A stretch of DNA of 43,861 bases from JBOHWJ01 sp050736615 (GTDB lineage Bacteria > Desulfobacterota > Binatia > Binatales > Binataceae): contig JBOHWL010000071.1 in assembly GCA_050736615.1 (NCBI GenBank), forward strand, positions 1-43,861, given 5' to 3'. The first letter of the stretch is position 1. Each line of letters opens with the position of its first letter. The notes under the pieces were generated by a model that saw nothing but the letters and a program-made list of their open reading frames with translations, did no database searches and was not told the DNA's origin. A program made the position numbers and the translations under genes. Below are positions 17,121-25,003 of this stretch, piece by piece.

Positions 17121-17852
17121 GTGCCAGAGACACAGCGTAAAGTCGCGATTGTGACCGGTGCCGGCCGCGGCATCGGCCGCGGCGTGGCGCTCGCACTCGC
17201 GCGAGAAGGCTATGCGTTATGCCTGGCGGCGCGCAGCCACGACCAACTCGAACAGAGCCGTGCGCTGAGCGGTTTGGCGCCGGCCGATTCGCTCATCGTG
17301 CTGATCGATCTGGCCCGCGAAGAGGCGCCGGATGAGCTTTTCACAGCCGCGCTGGAACATTTCGGCCATATCGACCTCTTGATCAACAACGCCGGATGGG
17401 CACCGCCACGGACGCCGATCGTGAAGTTGGCGAGCGCCGACCTCGAGCGCATGATCGCGGTGAATTTGCGCGCGCCGATCGCGCTCGCACGCCTGGCCGC
17501 GATCGCGATGGCGCGTCAGGCGGTGGGCGGAGCGATCATCAATATCGCCTCGGCGTCGGCGCGTGTGATGCCCGCCGGCGAGGCGGTTTATGCGGCGGCC
17601 AAAGCGGGGCTGGTGGCTTTCACGCATGCGTCGTTCAACGAATTTCGTCTCAGTGGCATCAAAACTTCGGTGATAATTCCGGGACTGACCGACACCGCCT
17701 TTATCCCGAACAACAAACGACTGGACCGCGGCCTGATGCTCACTCCGGCAGAGGTCGCGACGGCGGTGATGGCGGTGGTCAATGCACCAACCAACGCGTG
17801 TCCGCTGGAGCTGGTCCTGGAGCCGCACCGCGATCCGATGCGCGGTCATTGA
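17121..17852 (+). CDS. SDR family NAD(P)-dependent oxidoreductase
   Basis: Classical short-chain dehydrogenase/reductase of 243 residues. It shows the cofactor motif TGAGRGIG at residues 12-19, NNAG near 90, the catalytic Ser in IINIASASARVM and the YxxxK motif as YAAAK near 158. Arg-rich positions after the second strand (LAARSHDQL) suggest NADP(H) preference, which is inference. The start is GTG 17121, just after GGTCAG. The substrate is unknown. It is divergent from the phosphomannomutase gene; the 270 bases after it hold no gene I can support. Confidence 0.92.
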   Translation: MPETQRKVAIVTGAGRGIGRGVALALAREGYALCLAARSHDQLEQSRALSGLAPADSLIVLIDLAREEAPDELFTAALEHFGHIDLLINNAGWAPPRTPIVKLASADLERMIAVNLRAPIALARLAAIAMARQAVGGAIINIASASARVMPAGEAVYAAAKAGLVAFTHASFNEFRLSGIKTSVIIPGLTDTAFIPNNKRLDRGLMLTPAEVATAVMAVVNAPTNACPLELVLEPHRDPMRGH

Positions 17853-18180
17853 CGTGGACGGTGGCGTCATTGACGCCCGCGGGTGGCTGTTGCCCGAAAG
17901 CATTCGAAAATCCCGCTTCTCATCGCGTGCGTATCGATTCGAAGGCCAATCCGCTTGATCGGAACTTGATCGCCAAGCCGTTCTCGCGCAAGGGCGCCAC
18001 CCGCTCGGCCCGCGAGCTTACGCGCTGATGATGCGCCCGCGCGTTCACGGCCAGCGGCGAGGGTCATAGGAAAGCGTGGGTGTTTCGCGCACACTGATTA
18101 TCGCGGTGTCGCGGTCAAGCAATTGATTGCATGTCAATTGCGCGCTCCGTGCGGGCGATTACGAGTTCGAAGAGAAGATT

Positions 18181-19185
18181 GTGTACGCGTTCAAGTATAA
18201 AGCGCCGGCTATCCAGGCCAATAATGGCAATTCTTCGCTCCCGTTCACGGCGCTGTTTTCCGCCGCGCTGATTGCGGGCGTGGCGGCGGCAGTGGTGGTC
18301 TCGCCGTTGGCGGCGTGGGGTGTGGCGGCGGCTGGTTTTCGATTTCCCTTTCCACGAATCTTTGACCGCACCGTCATGGTGACATTGGGACTGGCGATGG
18401 TGTTGCTGGCGCGGCCATTGCGCCTGCCACGGTTGCTTAAGGATGGGTTCAGCCTGAGTGCGGCGGAGGCTCCGCCAGGCCCGCAAAGGACCGATATCAA
18501 GCAGGCAATCGGGTTGATCGTGGGCGGCCTCATCCTCGCGCTGATCGCGATTGCCGTTCTGTTCGCAGTTGCCGCCGCGATGGGTGCGGGCGGACCACAT
18601 CGAGCCTCGGCGCTGGTTCTGCGCGCGGGTAAATATGCCGGCGCGGCCGTCGCGATTGCGATCATCGAGGAGGGGTTTTTTCGCGCCTTCTTACTCGGCG
18701 GCATGCGGCGCGATTGCGGACGCGCGGGCGCCTTGATTGGCAGCGCGATAATTTATTCATTGGCCCATCTGGTGCGCGCGCCCAGGCATTATTATCTGTC
18801 CGGCTATCATGCCGGCGCTGGCTTGCATGATTTCGTGCTGAGCGTGACGCGTTTGATTCATCCGGGCGGCGCGCTCGGCACGATTCTGGGACTGTTTCTG
18901 CTGGGGCTCGTCCTGGGTGAAGCGTTTTTGCTGACCGGCTCGGCGTACTTCTCGATCGGTATGCACGCCGGCTTTGTGGTCGGGGCTAAATCCTGGTCGG
19001 TGCTCGGCGACCATGGTGCGCGAGTGCCGCAATGGTTGGCCGGGAGCGGGCCGGTGCCGCTAATCGGTGGCGTCGGCGCATGGGTGATCGCGCTGCTTCT
19101 GATGGCACTGCTGCCTGTCTTGCTCTCTCGCACGCGCGCACAGGCCGCTTACCCATCAGAGGGCCGGCAAGTGGAGCTGAACTAA
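18181..19185 (+). CDS. CPBP family intramembrane glutamic endopeptidase-like protein
   Basis: Polytopic membrane protein of about 334 residues with roughly seven to eight hydrophobic segments. It carries the CPBP/Rce1-type motifs: EEGFFRAFLLGG (EExxxR) near the middle, SLAHL (a conserved His) and a third conserved His in GMHAGFVVG. These form the proposed active site of the family, which includes CAAX prenyl proteases and bacteriocin-immunity-like proteins; most bacterial members have no known substrate. GTG 18181 is preferred (purine-rich GAAGAGAAG just before); the frame is open from TTG 18127. It ends 60 bases from the convergent cyclase-family gene. Confidence 0.82.
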   Translation: MYAFKYKAPAIQANNGNSSLPFTALFSAALIAGVAAAVVVSPLAAWGVAAAGFRFPFPRIFDRTVMVTLGLAMVLLARPLRLPRLLKDGFSLSAAEAPPGPQRTDIKQAIGLIVGGLILALIAIAVLFAVAAAMGAGGPHRASALVLRAGKYAGAAVAIAIIEEGFFRAFLLGGMRRDCGRAGALIGSAIIYSLAHLVRAPRHYYLSGYHAGAGLHDFVLSVTRLIHPGGALGTILGLFLLGLVLGEAFLLTGSAYFSIGMHAGFVVGAKSWSVLGDHGARVPQWLAGSGPVPLIGGVGAWVIALLLMALLPVLLSRTRAQAAYPSEGRQVELN

Positions 19186-19245
19186 TGAAAGCGCCGGGGA
19201 CCTCTCGATTCCCGGCGCAATTGTCAGCAACGTTGGCGTTAGCGC

Positions 19246-20463
19246 TTATCTGATGGCGAGTGCGTTAGGTGGTGAACCCACTCCGCCCGGAATATTGAGC
19301 GGCGCCGACGTGAAGAAGAAGTCGTAACGTCCGTCCACCGCGCAAGCCTCGGCCAGCTCTTCGAGATTCCACATCTCGCCGATCGGCATCCCGAAGAATG
19401 ACAACATGTGGAAATGCAGCAGGTCAGTGGCTTGCATGAAGTCGCTGACGTTGGGCGGCGGAATTGCCTCCAGTCCGGGAGCGTCGGAGGCGACGGCCGC
19501 GATGTGATTTTCCCATAACCAGCGTGCCACACGCGCGCTGCCTTCGATCCCGGGACATTTGGTGTCGCGCGCCAGCTCCGCTTTCTCCTCCGCGCTCATA
19601 TCCAGATAGGCCTGGGTCCACCCGATGCGGATCAACAGAATGTCGCCTGGACGCAATTGAGTCTTTTGCGCATTGAGCGTCTCGCGCAATTCTTCCAGTG
19701 GAATCGATTCATTGCGCTTAAAATCAATTGTGCGGCCATAGCGCTGATGGTAACGCGCCAGGTCCGCCAGGACGCCGCGGCCAGCCATGCCGCGTCGGGC
19801 AAGATTGTCGATCCCCAGTTTGGTGCCGCCGTAGCCAGTGATCTCGTTTTCCGGAATACCGTTGTAGGCGCCCAGCGTTGGATGTTTCACATGGCTGAGC
19901 GCGTCCCATTGCGAGGAGGCTTGCGGATAGAAATTGTCGAGATAATCATCGAGTATATAATTGCCGAAATGCTTGATCGTGTGATTATGTTTGCCGCGCG
20001 TGAAGAGCGGCGGATCTGGAATATCAATGGGCAAGTTGAGGGCGAAGACGCGCCCTTCGCGGATCGAACCTGTGGCTTCTCTGACACGTTCCGGTGTCAA
20101 TAAATTGATTGTGCCAAGTTGATCGTCGTCACCGAACACGCCCCATGCCGAGCCAGCCGGCGCCCCGGCGCGTACCGGGAGCTCGTCATAACTGGGCAGG
20201 TCGGGCGCGGGGGCGCGATAAGGCGTCGGTGCGGGTTGGGCGCGGCCCGAACTGGTCACGCGCCGAGTTTTGGCCTTCGGTTTGGCCGCCCTGACGGCTA
20301 TTTGGGGAGCGTTGGCAGTCTTGCCCCCAGGCTTGGCGCTCAGTTTCGGAGCTGAACGCGCCTGTTTGCCCTTGGCCTTCACGCCGCTTTTGACCGGCAC
20401 GGTTTTACGGGATGGCTTGGCTCTATCAGGCGCGGCGATCTTTCTTTTTTTTGCTTTCGCCAT
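19246..20463 (-). CDS. Cyclase-family (kynurenine formamidase-like) hydrolase with basic N-terminal tail
   Basis: The protein has 405 residues. From about residue 100 it is a Pfam Cyclase (PF04199) protein: SAWGVFGDDDQLGTINLL, the metal-site region QWDALSHVKH with YNG after it, GRGVLADLARY, RPGDILLIRIGWTQAY, the segment AVASDAPGLEAIPPP and a C-terminal HFHMLSFFGMPIGEMW. The family hydrolyses amides or esters such as N-formylkynurenine, but the substrate here is unknown. Residues 1-85 are a Lys/Ala/Pro/Arg-rich low-complexity tail (MAKAKKRKIAAP at the start), like histone H1-type tails. GAGGGT lies 8 bases before ATG 20463, so the tail is probably translated. Convergent with the CPBP gene and divergent from the ribosomal block. 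Confidence 0.88.
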   Translation of the reverse strand: MAKAKKRKIAAPDRAKPSRKTVPVKSGVKAKGKQARSAPKLSAKPGGKTANAPQIAVRAAKPKAKTRRVTSSGRAQPAPTPYRAPAPDLPSYDELPVRAGAPAGSAWGVFGDDDQLGTINLLTPERVREATGSIREGRVFALNLPIDIPDPPLFTRGKHNHTIKHFGNYILDDYLDNFYPQASSQWDALSHVKHPTLGAYNGIPENEITGYGGTKLGIDNLARRGMAGRGVLADLARYHQRYGRTIDFKRNESIPLEELRETLNAQKTQLRPGDILLIRIGWTQAYLDMSAEEKAELARDTKCPGIEGSARVARWLWENHIAAVASDAPGLEAIPPPNVSDFMQATDLLHFHMLSFFGMPIGEMWNLEELAEACAVDGRYDFFFTSAPLNIPGGVGSPPNALAIR

Positions 20464-20721
20464 TGCTTGAGACCCTCGGTTCGCTCAGCGGGCGGGTAAT
20501 CCCGCGCTCTTTCTCATAGCAATTCGCCGCGTCAGTACATAGATGCAAATCATCATATTTTCACCCGTGACGATTTGGCGGAAACGGCTTATTGTGGACA
20601 CGCGCCATCGATGGCTGTGACGGGCTCATCCACGAATTCCACTGGCCTTCTTGTGGGAGCCAGGGGGCGCTGTTAGAGTCACGTGATCGCTCCTTGCTCC
20701 CGTGCGGGGGCTTTATATCCG

Positions 20722-20730
20722 AAAGGAGGA
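20722..20730 (+). promoter_or_regulatory. Strong ribosome-binding site of rpsF
   Basis: AAAGGAGGA lies 6 bases before the GTG at 20737. It is the best Shine-Dalgarno sequence in the window, and it decides the rpsF start in a frame that would otherwise open at 20683. Confidence 0.8.
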
Positions 20731-20736
20731 CAGCGC

Positions 20737-21318
20737 GTGAGGCGCTACGAGACCGTATTCATTTTACGCCCAGACCTGGGCGAACCCGCTCAAAAAGAAG
20801 CCATCAAACGCTTCGAAGGGCTCATTGGCACGAGCGGCGGGGATTTGATCGATACCGACGAATGGGGCTTCCGCGAGCTCGCCTACCGTATTCGGGGTGA
20901 GCGCCGCGGTTATTATGTGCGGCTCGACTATGGCGGCAATGGCGCCACCATGAACGAAGTCGAGCGCAATCTAAAGCTGTCGGACAAGGTTTTGCGGCAT
21001 CTATCCGTGCTGGTCGAAGCCGAGGCTGACCCAGCTAAAATCCGTGCGGATATCGAGGCTCATCGCCGACGCGCCGCCGAGGCCAGAGCGGCGGCGGAAG
21101 CGAAAGCCGCGGCTGCGGCCGAAAATGCGGCGCGGGCACAACAGGCGGAAAACCCACCGGCGCAACCCTCCGAGCCCGACGCGAAGGACGAACCAATCGC
21201 GAGCGCCGAGCCGGCACCGGCCACCTCCGAGCCAGAGAGCGCCGCGTCGCCCGTGTCCGAAAATCCGGAAGCCCCGTCCCCCGGGACCAACGAACCGGAG
21301 AGTGGCAATCAAGGTTGA
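20737..21318 (+). CDS. rpsF: 30S ribosomal protein S6 with long C-terminal extension
   Basis: S6 of the small-subunit platform, first gene of the S6-S18-L9 block. The core is residues 1-95: RRYETVFILRPDL, DEWGFRELAYRI, YYVRLDYGG and VLRHLSVLVEA. It is followed by about 98 residues that are first Ala/Arg-rich helical and then Pro/Glu/Ser-rich, roughly doubling the usual length (95-135). The start is GTG 20737. The last 17 bases overlap the next gene. The tail is acidic and likely disordered; similar but shorter tails occur in S6 of some bacteria. Confidence 0.96.
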   Translation: MRRYETVFILRPDLGEPAQKEAIKRFEGLIGTSGGDLIDTDEWGFRELAYRIRGERRGYYVRLDYGGNGATMNEVERNLKLSDKVLRHLSVLVEAEADPAKIRADIEAHRRRAAEARAAAEAKAAAAAENAARAQQAENPPAQPSEPDAKDEPIASAEPAPATSEPESAASPVSENPEAPSPGTNEPESGNQG

Positions 21319-21604
21319 ATTTAACGGCCGTCTGCTGGAAATGCCGCGCTTGCATACCACTCCGGGAGGCACGTCGTTGCTGAGGCTGACGGTGGATTGC
21401 GGCGAACCTGGTGACCGGATGCCGATGCGGGTGGTGATCAAGGGGGGAGCGGTATCGGCACTTCATGCGGCACTGAGGCCAGGCTCTGAAATCCACGCCG
21501 AAGGAGTGTTACACGGCCTGCGCGGCGTGGCGCGGCGGAGTTTACTTACCGATTTAGAGATCGTGGCCGAGCGGATTGAAATAGAATCCGCGCGGAAAGA
21601 CTGA
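21302..21604 (+). CDS. PriB/SSB-like OB-fold protein in the rpsF-rpsR position
   Basis: About 100 residues; small OB-fold-type protein related to primosomal replication protein N or single-stranded DNA-binding protein. Visible pattern: VEFNGRLLEMPRLHTTPGG, then SLLRLTVDC, then GSEIHAEGVLHGLRG, as in the OB beta strands, and ending LEIVAERIEIES. In E. coli priB lies at exactly this position between rpsF and rpsR, which supports the call. The start is GTG 21302, overlapping the rpsF stop by 17 bases and so probably translationally coupled; the frame is open much further upstream inside rpsF but that part is only an overlap artefact. The C-terminal acidic tip of SSB is absent. Confidence 0.75.
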   Translation: MAIKVEFNGRLLEMPRLHTTPGGTSLLRLTVDCGEPGDRMPMRVVIKGGAVSALHAALRPGSEIHAEGVLHGLRGVARRSLLTDLEIVAERIEIESARKD

Positions 21605-21679
21605 CTTCGGGCGTGTATTTTTTTACCCTGAGCCCTTGAGAAATCCCCTCAAGGCCGGTGATTATTTAGGAAGCGGACC

Positions 21680-22027
21680 ATGGCTGACGAAGAAAGAGTT
21701 GAACGTCGCGAGGGCGGCGGTGGCGATACCCATGAACATCGTGCGCAGCGCCCCCAAAGAGGTGAAGGTGAAGGCCGGCAGGGCGATCGCGGTGGGATGC
21801 GGCGGCGCTCGGGCGGACGCCGCAAGGTATGCCGGTTTTGCGCCGACAAGACGCTGCGGGTGGATTACAAGGACGTGCGAACCTTGCAAAGTTTCATCAC
21901 CGAAGGTGGCAAGATTGTGCCAAGCCGCACCTCGGGCAATTGCGCACGCCATCAGCGCGCGCTGGCGGTGGCAATCAAACGGGCGCGGGTGCTGGCGCTA
22001 CTGCCTTTCTCGACCCTGGGGCTCTGA
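21680..22027 (+). CDS. rpsR: 30S ribosomal protein S18
   Basis: S18 binds S6 on the 30S platform. The conserved part starts near residue 47: RRKVCRFCADK, VDYKDVRTLQSFITEGGKIVPSRTSG, NCARHQRALAVAIKRAR and LALLPF. The Cys pair (CRFC) with the later Cys of GNC suggests the zinc-binding C+ form. Residues 1-46 are an Arg/Gly/Glu-rich extension, absent from most S18 (about 75-90 residues). ATG 21680 has AGGAAG 6 bases upstream. It is 75 bases after the PriB-like gene and 12 bases before the DUF2232 gene. Confidence 0.96.
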   Translation: MADEERVERREGGGGDTHEHRAQRPQRGEGEGRQGDRGGMRRRSGGRRKVCRFCADKTLRVDYKDVRTLQSFITEGGKIVPSRTSGNCARHQRALAVAIKRARVLALLPFSTLGL

Positions 22028-22039
22028 TACACGGTCGCT

Positions 22040-22999
22040 GTGACACGCAAGGACGTATTCGGCCTGGTGCGTGCGGCGTTGATCGCCGCCGTGCTGTTTC
22101 TCGCCGGCGGCATGGTGCCGATTGCGGGCGGCCTTGTGATGTTGTTCGCGCCGGTGCCGGTGCTGTATTACGCGGTCGGTTTGCCCGGAACGCTATGGCG
22201 GGGCGGCGGTGCGATCGTCCTGGCGGCGGCGTTGATCGCGCTGGCGGCCGGACCACTTGGCGCGCTGGCTTACGTGGTAACCTTCGGCCTTGCCACCGCC
22301 GCGATGGTGTACACGCTGGAGCGGCGCAAACCATTTGAAATCGTCGTGCTATGCACGGTTGGAGCGATGCTGGTGGCGGGGTCAATGGCCGCGCTGCTAT
22401 TGGTGGGCTCGCCGGCGGCGCTGGCCACTCTGCTGCATCGCGATCTTCTGGCCGCCCTGACGCGGGGTGAAAAGTTCTACCACATGGTGGGGATAGAAGC
22501 GGGCATTTCGAGTGAGACCCGCGACAGCATTGTCAACGTAACTATCCGGTTGAGTCCGGCCTTGGCAGCGATTTCCGCAGGCTTTGCGGTCCTGGTCAAT
22601 CTCGGCATTTTCTGGCGGCTGACAGGCAAACAGCAGCGGGTCGGCTATCCGCTTTTCGGCGATCTGGTCCGTTGGGCGACGCCTGACTGGCTCATCTGGA
22701 CGCTGCTGGTGTCCGGGTTCGGACTGTTTATCCCGGTGGCGCCGCTCAGTACGATTTTTTTAGATTGTTTCGCCTGCGTGGCGGCGGTTTACTTCTGTCA
22801 GGGGCTGGCCATTATGGCATTTTATTTCAAGGTGCTGTCGATGCCGCCGCTGGCACGTGGTCTGATCTATTTTGTCACGATTGTGCAGCCGGTGCTCGCG
22901 GCATTGGTTTGCGCGGCTGGCATTTTCGACCTTTGGATCGATTTTCGGCGGCTGAAGCCGCCAAGTCAGGAGGCGCGCAACTTTGGGGACTTCCTCTGA
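22040..22999 (+). CDS. DUF2232 membrane protein (YybS-like)
   Basis: Integral membrane protein of 319 residues with about eight hydrophobic helices, recognised as DUF2232 from its size, topology and position between rpsR and rplI. Seen are hydrophobic blocks from residue 8 on, a short charged loop around LTRGEKFYHMVGIEAGI, and the paired late motifs PDWLIWTLLVSGFGLF and CFACVAAVYFCQGLAIMAFYF. The function of the family is unknown. The start is GTG 22040, 12 bases after rpsR, so it is in the same operon. The last residues are soluble. Confidence 0.85.
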   Translation: MTRKDVFGLVRAALIAAVLFLAGGMVPIAGGLVMLFAPVPVLYYAVGLPGTLWRGGGAIVLAAALIALAAGPLGALAYVVTFGLATAAMVYTLERRKPFEIVVLCTVGAMLVAGSMAALLLVGSPAALATLLHRDLLAALTRGEKFYHMVGIEAGISSETRDSIVNVTIRLSPALAAISAGFAVLVNLGIFWRLTGKQQRVGYPLFGDLVRWATPDWLIWTLLVSGFGLFIPVAPLSTIFLDCFACVAAVYFCQGLAIMAFYFKVLSMPPLARGLIYFVTIVQPVLAALVCAAGIFDLWIDFRRLKPPSQEARNFGDFL

Positions 23000-23026
23000 A
23001 TCGGGTTCGATAAGGCAGGCGAAGCG

Positions 23027-23476
23027 ATGAATCTACAGTTAATCTTGAACGAAGAGGTGGCGAACCTGGGACGGCCGGGCGACGTCGTCAAGGTGCGAGC
23101 CGGGTACGCGCGGAACTATTTGTTGCCGCGTCAACTGGCGGTTGAAGCCAATCCGCGGAACCTGCGGGCTTTCGAGCATGATAAACGTCTCGCGATGATG
23201 AAACGCGAAGCCAAACGGACGCAGGCGGCCCAACTCAAAGAACGGCTCGAGGCGATTGCGCTGACTATTCGCGCCCATGCGGGCGAAGAAGGCAAGCTCT
23301 TCGGCTCGGTCACCAATATCGATGTCGAACGGGCGTTGCGGGAACAGGGGGTGGAAATCGAGCGGCGCAAAATTATGCTGCCTGAACCGATCAAGCAGCT
23401 CGGCGAATTCACCGTGACGGTCAGATTGGAGCTCGAAGTCGAGGCTGGCTTGAAGCTGACCGTGGTAGCGGAATAA
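23027..23476 (+). CDS. rplI: 50S ribosomal protein L9
   Basis: L9 binds 23S rRNA and spans from the ribosome surface by a long helix. The protein has 149 residues, a normal length. The signature GRPGDVVKVRAGYARNYLLPRQLA occurs at residues 16-40, and GKLFGSVTNIDVERAL starts the C-terminal domain. ATG 23027, 27 bases after the DUF2232 gene. Last ribosomal gene of the block. Confidence 0.97.
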   Translation: MNLQLILNEEVANLGRPGDVVKVRAGYARNYLLPRQLAVEANPRNLRAFEHDKRLAMMKREAKRTQAAQLKERLEAIALTIRAHAGEEGKLFGSVTNIDVERALREQGVEIERRKIMLPEPIKQLGEFTVTVRLELEVEAGLKLTVVAE

Positions 23477-23498
23477 AGGCCCCACCGGTTCTACTGTG

Positions 23499-24134
23499 AT
23501 GAAGCTTTACGACTTTCAACCTTGTCCCTTCGGCCAGAAGGTTCGGATAGTGCTGGCGGAAAAGGGGCTCACCTATGACTTCGTCGAGGTTGACCTGGCC
23601 CAGGGCGAACAGCGCAAGCCCGACTTCCTGCGACTTAACCCGTTCGGCCGCGTGCCGGTGCTGGTCGACGAGGACAGCACCATTTACGATTCGACGGTAA
23701 TTATCGAGTATCTTGAAGACGAGTACCCTGAACCGCCCGTGCTGCCCGCGATCGGTTCGAGCGCGCTCCGCGCGAAGGCGCGGGTATGGGAAGACTTTGC
23801 CGATACCTCGTTCACGCCCCAAGTCGGTCAACTGATGGGAGAGATGTCGAAAGTCGAGAGCGACCGCGACCCGGCGCGCTTGCAACGGCTGCAAAAGGCG
23901 GTCGAACGCGTGCTTGACTATCTCAACCACGAGTTGCAGGGACAGGAGTACCTGGCCGCACAGTTTTCCATCGCGGACATCGGTTTCGTGCCGCGACTGA
24001 TGGTCCTGCGTGATCTCGGCATTGATCCGGGTGCCAATCGCACCAACGTGGATGCGTGGATAAGGCGGCTGCTTGAGCGCACGAGCGTGCGCAATCTGCA
24101 GGGAGTGACCTCCGAACTGCTGGCCGGAATATAG
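23499..24134 (+). CDS. Glutathione S-transferase family protein
   Basis: GST-fold protein of 211 residues with a thioredoxin-like N-domain (KLYDFQPCPFGQKVRIVLAEKG) and an all-helical C-domain. PFGRVPVLVDED with the cis-Pro and the Ser-containing IYDSTVIIEYLED are the glutathione-site motifs; the CPFG near residue 10 could give a Cys-type active site. ATG 23499 is preferred over the GTG three bases earlier. It follows rplI by 22 bases on the same strand and is closed by a strong terminator. Substrate unknown; detoxification or stress use is only a family-level guess. Confidence 0.9.
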   Translation: MKLYDFQPCPFGQKVRIVLAEKGLTYDFVEVDLAQGEQRKPDFLRLNPFGRVPVLVDEDSTIYDSTVIIEYLEDEYPEPPVLPAIGSSALRAKARVWEDFADTSFTPQVGQLMGEMSKVESDRDPARLQRLQKAVERVLDYLNHELQGQEYLAAQFSIADIGFVPRLMVLRDLGIDPGANRTNVDAWIRRLLERTSVRNLQGVTSELLAGI

Positions 24135-24141
24135 ATACCGC

Positions 24142-24189
24142 AAAAAAAACAGGCGCGCCGCCCGGATGATCCCGGAAGGCGCGCCTTTT
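24142..24189. terminator. Bidirectional Rho-independent terminator after the GST gene
   Basis: GGCGCGCC at 24152-24159 pairs with GGCGCGCC at 24178-24185 (the octamer is self-complementary), followed by TTTT on the plus strand. On the left is A8, which serves as the U-tract for the minus strand. It lies between the convergent GST gene (ends 24134) and the zinc-ribbon gene (3' end 24253) and can stop both transcripts. Confidence 0.8.
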
Positions 24190-24252
24190 CGCATCGCGAG
24201 GTTTCGCGGATACGAGTACGGCGTCGCTCAGTCTAGGTGATCTCGCTCCGGT

Positions 24253-24561
24253 TTAATAGCGCAGCTCCGGCGCTCCCGAGTAAACCTCGTCCTCGTCGGC
24301 GCGTGGGGCGACGCCGGTCAGTCGAAATACCAGCTTGGCCGAAAACAGACGGTCGCCGAGCCGTCCTTCCCGTTTGAGCATCCCGCCATGTCGGCGGCAT
24401 TGCGGACAAGCCATCGTGCCACCTAACAGGCCGGCGTTTTCCGGGGTAATCCTCAGGTCAAAAGCGTGGCCACAGCCGGGATTCTGGCATGCGGTTCGAT
24501 AAACGACTCCTGGTGCGGATTTTGTCGGACGCGCGGGTTCATGTCGAGCTACATTTGGCAT
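24253..24561 (-). CDS. Small zinc-ribbon protein of unknown function
   Basis: A 102-residue protein with a zinc-ribbon pattern: CQNPGC near residue 25 and CPQC near 52. The first half is basic and Pro-rich; the rest has no further known domain, and the tail is acidic (ADEDEVY). ATG 24561 has a good GGAGGGAGG site about 7 bases upstream. It stands alone: convergent with the GST gene and separated from the next gene by 440 bases. A DNA/RNA- or protein-binding role is likely only by analogy. A candidate -35 TTGACA reads on the minus strand at 24640-24645, but no clear -10 goes with it. Confidence 0.7.
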   Translation of the reverse strand: MPNVARHEPARPTKSAPGVVYRTACQNPGCGHAFDLRITPENAGLLGGTMACPQCRRHGGMLKREGRLGDRLFSAKLVFRLTGVAPRADEDEVYSGAPELRY

Positions 24562-25003
24562 TGTGTGCCTCCCTCCACTTGGGAGAAAGATTCTGACGGG
24601 ACTTAAGCGCCCGTTTCGTTACCATTAGACGTAAAAGTCCTGTCAAAGTTTCAAGCAATCAGCATGCCTCAATTTAGACTCACCGAATGTTTAGCGAAGG
24701 ACGTTGAAAATAAACAATATTGCCAGCGAAAGCAACCGTCAACGGCTATTCGCCCGTTGCTGCTTTCTTGTTTCGAGGGAATTTTTGGCACACCAAATGG
24801 CTTGCCTGAGCTTAACTGAAGTGCCAAGCAACAAAGGAAGGTCGTGCCGAGATGTAATCTCGCTCATGCCAGTTACTTGGGTGTGATGCGGGCGAAGTTA
24901 CGTAGAATCGATGAAAGCGCGGAGCCAGGAAAAATCGCCACACGCGACGAGTCCAGGGGGACTGTAGGCTTGGTGCGGGGGGTATGAGGGTAGCAAGACG
25001 GCT
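24562..25003. other. 442-base gap, relatively AT-rich, no supported gene
   Basis: The sequence between the zinc-ribbon gene and glgC is visibly richer in A/T than its surroundings. A 60-codon frame at 24704-24886 begins with TTG, has no ribosome site and no recognisable domain. CGAGAT-GTA-ATCTCG at about 24849-24863 is a perfect six-base hairpin. Promoters for both flanking genes should be here. I see no RNA gene. Confidence 0.4.

Noticed and set aside
17396..18028. 210-codon plus-strand frame overlapping the SDR gene
   Set aside because: Out of frame with the SDR, whose motifs TGxxxGIG, NNAG and YxxxK are all present; the Gly/Arg-rich translation is a shadow.
24704..24886. 60-codon frame in the gap before glgC
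   Set aside because: TTG start without ribosome site and no recognisable features.
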